From positions 62,001 through 126,000 of the forward strand of contig NZ_LR134476.1 of assembly GCF_900637955.1 (NCBI RefSeq): a stretch of DNA of 64,000 bases, in the 5' to 3' direction. Made by a program: the position numbers and the translations under genes. The notes beneath the pieces are model-generated. The model did not search any database and was not told the DNA's origin. It was given only the letters and a program-made list of their open reading frames with translations. Shown here in pieces: positions 56,812-64,000 of the stretch. The stretch comes from Trueperella bialowiezensis (lineage in GTDB: Bacteria; Actinomycetota; Actinomycetes; Actinomycetales; Actinomycetaceae). Numbering within the stretch: the first letter of the stretch is position 1; each line of letters begins with the position of its first letter.

Positions 56812-57733
56812 CGGAGCCTCCTACCTCAAAACGCGGGTCGCTCGTCTGCACACCACGCGCCCAATCAGCGGCAGCCATCCACTGCTTTCCAGCTGGGCCG
56901 ACCTGGTCCAGCTCAACCGCCGTCGTGCCCGTGCCCACGAGCACCCGCTTGCCGGCGTCAATCTGCCCCGGTGCTAAACCAGTCGTGTCTGTTGGGCGCA
57001 CCGGACCGAGCTTGACCCGCGTCTCGCCCAGCTTCGTCCAGGCACCAGGTGCCGGCCACCAGCCGCGGCTCTGCGCCGACACAACATGCGCGCCCTCGCG
57101 CCAATCAATGTGGGTGTCTTTCGCGGAAAAACGCGGAGCGTGCGTTGCTTCGCCAACCTGGGGCTGCGGCGTCAACGCGTCGTGTTCGATACGCGTGAGC
57201 ACCTCGGAGAGCTGGCGTGCTCCACTGACCGCCAGTTCGGCGAGCAGGTCGCCAGCGGTGTCGGTGGGCGCGATCTCTCGCTCCACGACGTCGTACACCG
57301 GCCCGGTATCGAGTCCTTCTTCAATCTGGAACACGGCCGTGCCGGTGCGGGTATCCCCCGCTGCGATGGCGTACTGCACCGGAGCAGCACCCCGCCACCG
57401 CGGTAACAGGGAAAAGTGCAGGTTAATCCACCCGTAACGCGGCACGGAAAGAAGTTCCGGCGGCACGAGCATCCCGTAAGCGACCACGGCCACGGCATCA
57501 GCGCCGAGCTTTGCGATTTGGCGCTGCACGTCCGCATCACGCAACGTCGTGGGTGTCAGGACCGGCAGGCCGAGCTCCTCAGCGCGTTGGTGAACCGCAG
57601 ACTTCGTCAACACGCGCTTACGCCCAACGGGCGCGGGCACGCGAGTAAGAACGCCGAGCACGTCATGGTCGGCAACAAGCGCGTCCAGCGACGGCACAGC
57701 AGTGTCAGGGGTTCCAGCAAAAATAATTCGCAC
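56804..57733 (-). CDS. fmt: Methionyl-tRNA formyltransferase
   Basis: Formylates initiator Met-tRNA. The 309 residues contain IIFAGTPDTAVPSLDAL, the folate-site HFSLLPRWRGAAPVQYAI with GDTRTGTAVFQIEEGLDTG, and the C-terminal beta-barrel that contacts tRNA. Located between priA and rsmB in a leftward translation/replication cluster. Confidence 0.97.
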   Translation of the reverse strand: MRIIFAGTPDTAVPSLDALVADHDVLGVLTRVPAPVGRKRVLTKSAVHQRAEELGLPVLTPTTLRDADVQRQIAKLGADAVAVVAYGMLVPPELLSVPRYGWINLHFSLLPRWRGAAPVQYAIAAGDTRTGTAVFQIEEGLDTGPVYDVVEREIAPTDTAGDLLAELAVSGARQLSEVLTRIEHDALTPQPQVGEATHAPRFSAKDTHIDWREGAHVVSAQSRGWWPAPGAWTKLGETRVKLGPVRPTDTTGLAPGQIDAGKRVLVGTGTTAVELDQVGPAGKQWMAAADWARGVQTSDPRFEVGGSDA

Positions 57734-57766
57734 GGCTACATCATATTAACTAGCGCTGCACATTTG

Positions 57767-59845
57767 CTAAATGGCCGGATCCACGACGACGCGCAGCCCG
57801 GGTGCCATATGGCGCGCGGCCAGGATTCGTAGAGCCTCGTAAATGATCGCAGTCTTGTCAACGCGCTCTTCCTGCGCATATCTCAGGTAGACGACGACGT
57901 CGTTACCATCCCTGTTCGGCCCAAGAACAGCCATGCCCGGAATCACGTCGTGCGCGCCGCCAGTCAACAGGGCGTCGACGTCACGCTCGTTAGGCTCATA
58001 ACCGCGTTCGCGGGCAACCGAGCGAACGATACCAAGGTAATCGCGCACAGAATCGGCCGCACCTTTCACTTCGACCCACACGGCCGCAGGCGGTAAACCG
58101 ATCACCTGCCGCTCGGCGAGGGTGTGCTCGGCCCATCCCGCCATATCCCATGCGTGTAGGGCGTTGATCAGCTCTGTGGGGACATCGCCGACGATCAGCA
58201 ACGTACCGCCTGAGGCTCGTGGCCGTATCTGCGCTGCCACATGAGTGATCGTCCGCAAGAACTGGACATCCGATTCGAGATTCGTGGAACGAAGCAAATA
58301 CCCGGAATCAAGCACGATTCCCGCCGCGTAGCCGCCCGGCACATACGGTGCTGTTCCTGGCGTGGCCACCACGATCCGTGCGGACGCATCGATCTCGCCC
58401 CGCGTTTGCGCCACACCGGCAATGTGGATCGGCGTTCCTTTAAATGCCCGCCCGATCTCTTGGGCAGTGCGCTGGGAACCGATTCGAACCGCGCGTAACC
58501 GACTATCGCCGCAGTGTTGGCACCTGTAATCGCGGTATACCTGTGCGCAGCGCGTACACGCAGGCGCCGCATCAGGTTGCGGTATGGCAAGGAGCCCCTC
58601 GCACTCACTACACGAGGCGATCTCGCGGCATTGCTGGCACGCAAGCATCGGAATGTAACCCGCTCGCGGAACGGTAAAAAGCACCGGTCCGCGTTCCAGC
58701 CCGCTTCGCGTGACCGAAAAGACTGACGAGGGCATCCGCGCCAGGTCGAGGCCTTCTGTTCGAAAATCGTTTGCCGACAGGATATGCGGCACCCCACTAC
58801 GGTGCTGGCTCGGGGCGGGCGTGATCCACTGAGCCTGGCCGCGGAAGACCATGTGGGCACCTTGCGGACTCGGCCCAAAACCGAACTGGACAAAGCTGCA
58901 TTCTGACTGTGCGGCACGGATCGCCAACACTTCACGGGCATGCGCATAGGGTGCACGCTTCTCCCGCAGGGCCGAATGGTGATCGTCGAGCAAAGCTACT
59001 AAACCAAGATTCTGCGCCGGCGCCCAGGCGGCTGACCTCGTGCCCACGACTATTTTCGATCTGCCGGTTAAAACTCCGAGGAAAGTTTGGTAGCGGCTCG
59101 CGTGATCGTCGTCGGACATCATGACCGCCACCTGCTCGCCGAGCAACTGCGCAATATCGGCGGCCAATGAGCGAGCCATGACGGGAGTGGGGACGACGAC
59201 AAGGGCGCTCTTGTTGGCGGTGCGCGCCTGCGCGATGAGGTACGGAAGCAGGTCTCGTGCGCGGTCGCGAGCCCGCAGCTGGACGATTGCTGACGGGCGC
59301 CTGCCCGCCCGAAATTCGGACACGAACTCGGTGCCTCCGATGTAGCGATCCCACGCACTAGAATCTGGAATACGCAGATCAGCCTGCTCCGGCGGTGGAA
59401 ATTCGAGGAACTCCTTTTCTGCTCGCGCATGCCGTTGCGGTATAGCGAGTCGAATAGCCGAAGCCACGGGGCAGGCCTGGCGCCGTGCAATCTCTCTGCA
59501 CAATGTCAGCACCTCGGCAGTCAGCACCCCGATGTTCGATACCACGCGTTTAATTGGCCGCAGGCGCTGCATCGTGGTGCTTTCTCGCCGCTCCACAATA
59601 AAGCCGTCAACCTCTCGCGAGCCAATCACGACCCGGACCCGCGCACCGACCTTGACGTCCGCATACTTCTCCGGAATCTCATAGTCGAAAAGCCTATCCA
59701 TGTGTGCCAGCGGTAAATCCGGCAGAACTCTAGCTACTGGGAGTTCGACTGTGGAATCAAACTGGCGCGCAACTGGATCCAGGGAGAGCAGCTCTTCCTG
59801 GTGACCAAATTCTGGAAGGTCGAACAGACCCGCGCCATCGCTCAT
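57767..59845 (-). CDS. priA: PriA-like replication restart protein lacking helicase motifs
   Basis: Primosomal protein N' homologue of ~692 residues. The N-terminal 3'-DNA-binding domain (VARVLPDLPLAHMDRLFDYEIPE) and the zinc-binding cysteine cluster (CQQCREIASCSECEG...CTRC...CQHCGD) are kept. The ATPase core is degenerate: no Walker A GKT is found where expected, and the DEAH box reads LLDDHHSAL. This matches other actinobacterial PriA proteins, which are probably not helicases. I prefer the ATG at 59845 over the TTG at 59857. Confidence 0.92.
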   Translation of the reverse strand: MSDGAGLFDLPEFGHQEELLSLDPVARQFDSTVELPVARVLPDLPLAHMDRLFDYEIPEKYADVKVGARVRVVIGSREVDGFIVERRESTTMQRLRPIKRVVSNIGVLTAEVLTLCREIARRQACPVASAIRLAIPQRHARAEKEFLEFPPPEQADLRIPDSSAWDRYIGGTEFVSEFRAGRRPSAIVQLRARDRARDLLPYLIAQARTANKSALVVVPTPVMARSLAADIAQLLGEQVAVMMSDDDHASRYQTFLGVLTGRSKIVVGTRSAAWAPAQNLGLVALLDDHHSALREKRAPYAHAREVLAIRAAQSECSFVQFGFGPSPQGAHMVFRGQAQWITPAPSQHRSGVPHILSANDFRTEGLDLARMPSSVFSVTRSGLERGPVLFTVPRAGYIPMLACQQCREIASCSECEGLLAIPQPDAAPACTRCAQVYRDYRCQHCGDSRLRAVRIGSQRTAQEIGRAFKGTPIHIAGVAQTRGEIDASARIVVATPGTAPYVPGGYAAGIVLDSGYLLRSTNLESDVQFLRTITHVAAQIRPRASGGTLLIVGDVPTELINALHAWDMAGWAEHTLAERQVIGLPPAAVWVEVKGAADSVRDYLGIVRSVARERGYEPNERDVDALLTGGAHDVIPGMAVLGPNRDGNDVVVYLRYAQEERVDKTAIIYEALRILAARHMAPGLRVVVDPAI

Positions 59846-59875
59846 GACTGTATTCAATCACGAGCTACCGACACG

Positions 59876-61063
59876 TTAGAGATTTGCTCGCAACTCTTCG
59901 ACTCGGTTCGTCTTCTCCCACGTGAAATCGGCGTGTGCGCGGCCAAAATGGCCATAGGCGGCCGTCTGAGCGTAGATCGGACGCAGTAGATCAAGCTCGG
60001 CGATAATCGCGGCAGGCCGCAAATCGAAAACTTTATCCACAGCCTTCTCGATGCTCGCCAGCGCGACCTTCTCGGTTCCGAACGTGTCAATCCGCACCGA
60101 AACCGGCTTCGCCTTCCCGATCGCGTACGCGATCTGCACTTCGCACCGATCGGCAAGCTCTGCCGCAACCACGTTCTTGGCCACCCAGCGGGCAGCATAC
60201 GAGGCCGAACGATCCACCTTTGAGGGATCCTTACCCGAAAACGCGCCGCCCCCGTGACGAGCCATTCCTCCATACGTGTCAACGATGATCTTGCGTCCGG
60301 TCACGCCGGCATCGGCCTGCGGGCCTCCCATGACGAACCTGCCCGACGGATTGACGTACACCTTCATTGCCGAGGTATCCAGGTCAGTTTCCGCTGCAAG
60401 TACGGGATCGATAACGTGTTCGCGAATCGCACGTTCCAACCAAGTCTGGGTGACGTCGTCGTCATGCTGCGTGGAGACGACGACGGTGTTAACGGCGGCC
60501 GGGCCGTTCTCGCCGTAGTCAATGGTCACCTGAGTTTTGCCGTCGGGACGCAGGCCGGGAACGATCCCCTCTTTGCGAACCTGAGCGAGCCGTTCAGCAA
60601 GTCGATGCGACAGGTGGATCGGAAGCGGCATGAGCTCGGGCGTCTCGTTCGTGGCATAGCCGAACATGAGTCCCTGATCACCAGCACCTTGAAGATCGTA
60701 GGGATCAGTGCCAGCGTCGGTCCGCGCCTCATAGGATTCGTCTACTCCCCCGGCGATGTCAGGCGACTGCTGGCCGATTGACACCATGACCCCGCACGAA
60801 TCGGCGTCAAAACCGATGTCTGACGAGGTGTAGCCAATATCGCGCACAGCAGCCCGAATGATCTCCGGTATCTCCACGTAGGCCGTGGTCGTCACTTCGC
60901 CAGCAACAAGTACAAGGCCAGTCGATACAAGCGTTTCTATCGCCACGCGCGCACCCGGATCCTGGGTAAGGATCGCATCCAAAATCGAATCGGAAATACG
61001 GTCACATACCTTGTCCGGGTGGCCTTCGGTCACTGATTCTGAAGTGAAGGGCTGTAGTCTCAC
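59876..61063 (-). CDS. metK: S-adenosylmethionine synthase
   Basis: Makes SAM from methionine and ATP. The 395 residues include [18 protein letters not shown], the signature [15 protein letters not shown] and [17 protein letters not shown] in the third domain. The GTG start overlaps the coaBC stop (GTGA). I see no SAM riboswitch upstream; the gene is embedded in the coaBC-metK-priA run. Confidence 0.98.
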   Translation of the reverse strand: MRLQPFTSESVTEGHPDKVCDRISDSILDAILTQDPGARVAIETLVSTGLVLVAGEVTTTAYVEIPEIIRAAVRDIGYTSSDIGFDADSCGVMVSIGQQSPDIAGGVDESYEARTDAGTDPYDLQGAGDQGLMFGYATNETPELMPLPIHLSHRLAERLAQVRKEGIVPGLRPDGKTQVTIDYGENGPAAVNTVVVSTQHDDDVTQTWLERAIREHVIDPVLAAETDLDTSAMKVYVNPSGRFVMGGPQADAGVTGRKIIVDTYGGMARHGGGAFSGKDPSKVDRSASYAARWVAKNVVAAELADRCEVQIAYAIGKAKPVSVRIDTFGTEKVALASIEKAVDKVFDLRPAAIIAELDLLRPIYAQTAAYGHFGRAHADFTWEKTNRVEELRANL

Positions 61064-62277
61064 GTGGTCTTCCTATAGGTTGCAATGGAATCAAAAATTG
61101 CAGTCGCGGCGTCGGCCTTTGTACCGGCGGCTTCGGCAACCGTAGCGCCGTCGCGATCAACGATGGTCACGGCCGTATCGACTGCACCAAAACCGGCGGT
61201 CTCGCCCACCTTGTTGATGACGAGCAAGTCTGCGCCTTTACGCCTAGCTTTACGCCGGCCATGTTCGAGGTAGTCGGCGTCCCCATCACCGGTTTCAGCT
61301 GCAAAGCCGACGACGATCTGCCCTGGGCGCTTCTCCCGTGCAAGCCCAGCCAAAATGTCGGGGTTCTCAATAAGCCGCAAGGTGAGGTCGCCGTCGCGTT
61401 TCATTTTCGTATCTGAAGCGTTATCCACCCGGAAATCAGAGACGGCAGCGCTCATAATCAGCACATCAGCATGCTCGGCCTGCTCGATCATCGCGGTTTG
61501 CAGGTCGAGAGCCGAACCCACGGGCGTGATCTGTACGGCCGGGTCGAGCTCTGCCATGACTGAAGCATCAATGTTGGCAGCGATAAGTACAACATTCGCA
61601 CCCCGGCGAACCGCCTCGTTCGCAAGCGCTACACCCATCCGTCCCGTCGACCTATTCGCAATGAACCGCACCGGATCGATGGGCTCGCGCGTTCCACCCG
61701 CGCTGATAGCAACCTTTAGACCGGCAAGATCCTGCACGTCCTCGCCATCTAAGCGATCGAGCACGGCCTGCACGATAGTTTCCGGTTCGCTCATCCGCCC
61801 AATGCCTGAATCCTGGCCGGTAAGCCTGCCAGATTCCGGGCCGATGAACTCCACGCCGCGGGCCGCAAGAGTTGCCACGTTGGCTTGCGTAGCGCGATTG
61901 TTCCACATTTCCGTGTGCATCGCCGGGGCCATGAGCACCGGGCAGGTCGCTACGAGCACGGAGGCCGTGAGCAGGTTATCGGCGACTCCCGAGGCGATCT
62001 TCGCCATCGTATTAGCCGTGGCGGGAGCGATAAGCACGAGGTCGGCCTCTTGCCCTGTGCGCACATGTACTACCTCGTCTGCACCTTCAGCGGTGTGAAC
62101 ATGCACCGGGTTACCTGACAGCGCCTCCCACGTTGTCGCTCCGACGAAATCGAGGGAGTTCGGGGTCGGCACCACGACGACGTCGATGCCAGCCTTACGA
62201 AGGCCGCGCACCACACCCGCCACTTTATAGGCGGCAATCCCGCCGGTAACTCCTACGAGTACACGTTTAGTCTTCAA
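61060..62277 (-). CDS. coaBC: Bifunctional phosphopantothenoylcysteine decarboxylase/synthetase
   Basis: Two consecutive steps of coenzyme A synthesis in one 405-residue protein. Residues ~1-185 form the flavin-dependent CoaC part ([48 protein letters not shown]). The rest is CoaB, which ligates cysteine using CTP ([39 protein letters not shown]). Together with coaE in this window this covers the late CoA pathway except CoaD. Overlaps rpoZ by 11 bases and metK by 4. Confidence 0.96.
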   Translation of the reverse strand: MKTKRVLVGVTGGIAAYKVAGVVRGLRKAGIDVVVVPTPNSLDFVGATTWEALSGNPVHVHTAEGADEVVHVRTGQEADLVLIAPATANTMAKIASGVADNLLTASVLVATCPVLMAPAMHTEMWNNRATQANVATLAARGVEFIGPESGRLTGQDSGIGRMSEPETIVQAVLDRLDGEDVQDLAGLKVAISAGGTREPIDPVRFIANRSTGRMGVALANEAVRRGANVVLIAANIDASVMAELDPAVQITPVGSALDLQTAMIEQAEHADVLIMSAAVSDFRVDNASDTKMKRDGDLTLRLIENPDILAGLAREKRPGQIVVGFAAETGDGDADYLEHGRRKARRKGADLLVINKVGETAGFGAVDTAVTIVDRDGATVAEAAGTKADAATAIFDSIATYRKTT

Positions 62278-62533
62278 GGCTCATCGTGAGCTTGTCTTCA
62301 GCGATCTCCTGCAACGCAATGGACAGCGGCTTGTCTTCAGGTGTTGCGGGAACGAGCGGACCAATGCTGGTGACGTTCGGATCACCAGACTTCATTTCCT
62401 GACGGTAAGAGTTAATCTGGCGGGCACGTGCCGCGCTGAAAACGGCGAGCGTGTACTTGGAATCCACCTTGTCCAACAGCTCATCGATGGCCGGTGAGGT
62501 AATGCCCTCAGGATTAGGGGTCGTTCCGAACAT
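62267..62533 (-). CDS. rpoZ: RNA polymerase omega subunit
   Basis: Small RNA polymerase subunit that helps fold beta'. The 88 residues match the actinobacterial omega: [36 protein letters not shown], and the tail [17 protein letters not shown] chose ATG 62533, which has GGAGAGG at good distance; the frame extends 17 codons further up without family similarity. Located between gmk and coaBC, the usual order. Confidence 0.94.
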   Translation of the reverse strand: MFGTTPNPEGITSPAIDELLDKVDSKYTLAVFSAARARQINSYRQEMKSGDPNVTSIGPLVPATPEDKPLSIALQEIAEDKLTMSLED

Positions 62534-62601
62534 ATCTGCCTCTCCACGAAAGTCTTGCCGCGCGTGGTTGATCGAATCACGCACAGTATCAGCGATCTAG
62601 T

Positions 62602-63156
62602 CTAGTCGGCTTCGTCGATAATTTTAAGCAGGTCTGCGGTGGCTTGCGCCACTGTGGAATTAACGACGACGTGGTCAAACTCCGCTTCTGCTGCAAGTTC
62701 AACTTTGGCGGTCTGTAGCCTGCGGTGCTGTTCTTCTTCGCTTTCAGTACCGCGGCCGTGTAGCCGCTGGACAAGATCATCCCACGAGGGCGGAGCAAGG
62801 AAAATCTGCTGCGCCTGCGGCATCGATTCTCGAACTTGCCGGGCTCCTGCGAGATCAACTTCAAGGAGCACGGTGCGGCCTTCTGCTAAGGCTTGCTCTA
62901 CCGGAGCGCGGGGCGTGCCGTATTTAGCCAGACCATGTACGACGGCCCATTCGAGCATGCCACCGGATTGCACCATCTCATCAAATTCTGCGTCGGACAC
63001 GAAATAGTAGTTCACCCCGTGGGTCTCCCCCGGCCGGGGCGGCCGTGTTGTTGCTGAAATCGAAAACCAGATATCCGGGCGGGTCGCCATAATCTCACCA
63101 ATGACTGTCCCCTTGCCCACTGCGGTTGGTCCACTGAGCACGAACGCTTTTGCCAT
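62602..63156 (-). CDS. gmk: Guanylate kinase
   Basis: Phosphorylates GMP to GDP. 184 residues: P-loop VLSGPTAVGKGTV, GMP-site SATTRPPRPGETHGVNYYFV, and LLEVDLAGARQVRE. The Met at 63156 (MAKAFVLSG) is the family start; a 22-codon upstream extension is open but not conserved. The mIHF gene that often precedes gmk in actinobacteria is absent; instead a 210-base divergent region with a large inverted repeat lies upstream. Confidence 0.96.
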   Translation of the reverse strand: MAKAFVLSGPTAVGKGTVIGEIMATRPDIWFSISATTRPPRPGETHGVNYYFVSDAEFDEMVQSGGMLEWAVVHGLAKYGTPRAPVEQALAEGRTVLLEVDLAGARQVRESMPQAQQIFLAPPSWDDLVQRLHGRGTESEEEQHRRLQTAKVELAAEAEFDHVVVNSTVAQATADLLKIIDEAD

Positions 63157-63244
63157 GACCTCAATAGTGCCAGAATTGTGCGAATTTTTCCAAGAAGACT
63201 GCTCGATGTCCTCGCAGATCAAGCCGCTAACGGAAAACTCATCA

Positions 63245-63293
63245 CGCTATAGCCGGAGATCTTCCTTATGCGCGAAGATCTCCGGCTATAGCG
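63245..63293. repeat. Perfect 20-bp inverted repeat in the gmk upstream region
   Basis: Arms 63245-63264 and 63274-63293 are perfectly complementary and flank a 9-base loop (CTTATGCGC). The arm reads CGCTATAGCCGGAGATCTTC. Neither side has a strong T tract: CAAAAAG follows on plus, and TGATGAGTTTT on minus. It lies between two divergent genes, so it is not placed to end either one. It could be a regulatory stem-loop, an operator or a dispersed palindromic repeat. Confidence 0.9.
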
Positions 63294-63366
63294 CAAAAAG
63301 ATTTCTCAGATTGCGTCGCATACACCTTGAGGCCGGGTAGTCGATAAGCTTGACGTGGAGGTTGCT

Positions 63367-64000
63367 ATGGACTCACGCATCGCTGCCATTGATACTCGCC
63401 ACGGGCACGCGCTCGCGGCCTTGCTTGGACTCGTCTACCCGGCCGCCTACGCCGGACATCGCGCCCACGCCGAGACCGCTCCCCTCACCCTTTACGTTAC
63501 GCAATCTGACGCGGATCAAGGTCATTACCTGCAACTACATGATCCGTCAGGGCCGGTGTTCTTACCCGAGGCGGGTGCGTTCAGCGGTATCTGTGCTGCT
63601 TGGCAACACGCGCGCGTGAGCGCTGGAGTCCAGCCGTGGAGCACGGTCACCGTGAATCTTGATAACGGCCAAGCGAGATTCACCTGCGACGCCCCCGAAT
63701 TTCAGCAAGGTTTCCTTAATCCCGCTCCCGAGTCGTTCACGCGCCCGCACAACATTCGCCGCGACGGCATGGGAAACGTGGTCTACGCAGAAGACCGCGG
63801 ACAAGATACTTCTGGTGGCACGCTTCATCGGGTGACGCGCCGCGACCGGTGGGGAACTCCCGCAGCCGACCCTAGAGCGCTGCGCCCGCGAGCTTCTAGC
63901 AACAAAGCGCTGACCGAGTCGTTGGCCGAGCGTGCACTGCGCGCAGTTGCTCACGTGTGCCCAGATAGTCACCTAGCTATCAGCGTCGCAGTGGATGCCG
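63367..64000 (+). CDS. Unidentified protein, 3' end outside window
   Basis: An open frame of 211 codons from ATG 63367 to the window edge, with GGAGG (63357-63361) five bases before the ATG. The N-terminus is MDSRIAAIDTRHGHALAALL; later features are an aromatic-rich segment (GICAAWQHARVSAGVQPWSTV) and a basic Arg-rich stretch near residues 155-180. No signal peptide or membrane helix is obvious. I do not recognise a family. It is divergent from gmk across the inverted-repeat region. Codon use is similar to its neighbours, so I take it as a real gene. Confidence 0.75.
   Translation, partial: MDSRIAAIDTRHGHALAALLGLVYPAAYAGHRAHAETAPLTLYVTQSDADQGHYLQLHDPSGPVFLPEAGAFSGICAAWQHARVSAGVQPWSTVTVNLDNGQARFTCDAPEFQQGFLNPAPESFTRPHNIRRDGMGNVVYAEDRGQDTSGGTLHRVTRRDRWGTPAADPRALRPRASSNKALTESLAERALRAVAHVCPDSHLAISVAVDA

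Noticed and set aside
61064-62600. SAM riboswitch upstream of metK
   Set aside because: metK overlaps coaBC, and there is no non-coding space or conserved SAM-aptamer motif.

Overview
The window is a moderately GC-rich chromosomal segment of an actinobacterium. The evidence is a set of lineage-typical genes: RbpA, a GarA-type FHA protein, WhiA, PafB/PafC, OpcA, HelY, an ANTAR response regulator, a PriA without helicase motifs and a PolA without a working proofreading site. Gene order and a reduced gene set fit a host-associated Actinomycetaceae-type organism (Arcanobacterium/Trueperella-like), but that placement is inference from gene content. Coding density is high, most genes are core, and I see no insertion sequence, prophage or CRISPR array.

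Left part (1-20071): the end of pyruvate kinase, tRNA-Leu(CAA), a pdtaR-like ANTAR regulator, a hotdog thioesterase, polA, a methyltransferase, rpsA, coaE and uvrB. Next come a TerC-family transporter behind a yybP-ykoY Mn2+ riboswitch, a BASS-family transporter, uvrA-uvrC (with uvrB, the complete UvrABC set), and the rapZ-yvcK-whiA cluster.

Middle (20274-36654): the glycolytic run gap-pgk-tpiA-secG meets the convergent pentose-phosphate run tkt-tal-zwf-opcA (read leftward). Then xerD-parA-scpA-scpB-rluB, a fused tyrA-cmk reading frame and der form a compact chromosome-maintenance operon. tRNA-Pro(GGG) follows on the minus strand.

Right-centre (37078-50442): pepN, garA, ftsR-like merR, a second merR and rbpA. 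They are followed by a leftward block of pafB, pafC, a small membrane protein, a lipid kinase, helY, lnt and ppm1.

Right end (50475-64000): a DUF3866 protein, then a long leftward block gmk-rpoZ-coaBC-metK-priA-fmt-rsmB-rpe-[FMN riboswitch]-ABC permease-ABC lipoprotein-hisE-hisG, and a truncated unidentified gene running off the right edge.

The most interesting locus is 51559-55383. In many actinobacteria the stretch between rpe and hisE-hisG holds riboflavin biosynthesis genes. Here an FMN riboswitch instead controls a two-gene ABC importer of the NMT1/THI5-like type, the RibXY arrangement. This suggests that riboflavin synthesis has been replaced by uptake at the same site. Other notable points are the tyrA-cmk fusion with an apparent internal ribosome binding site, the Mn2+ riboswitch with a readable anti-Shine-Dalgarno switch, and a perfect 20-bp inverted repeat upstream of gmk.
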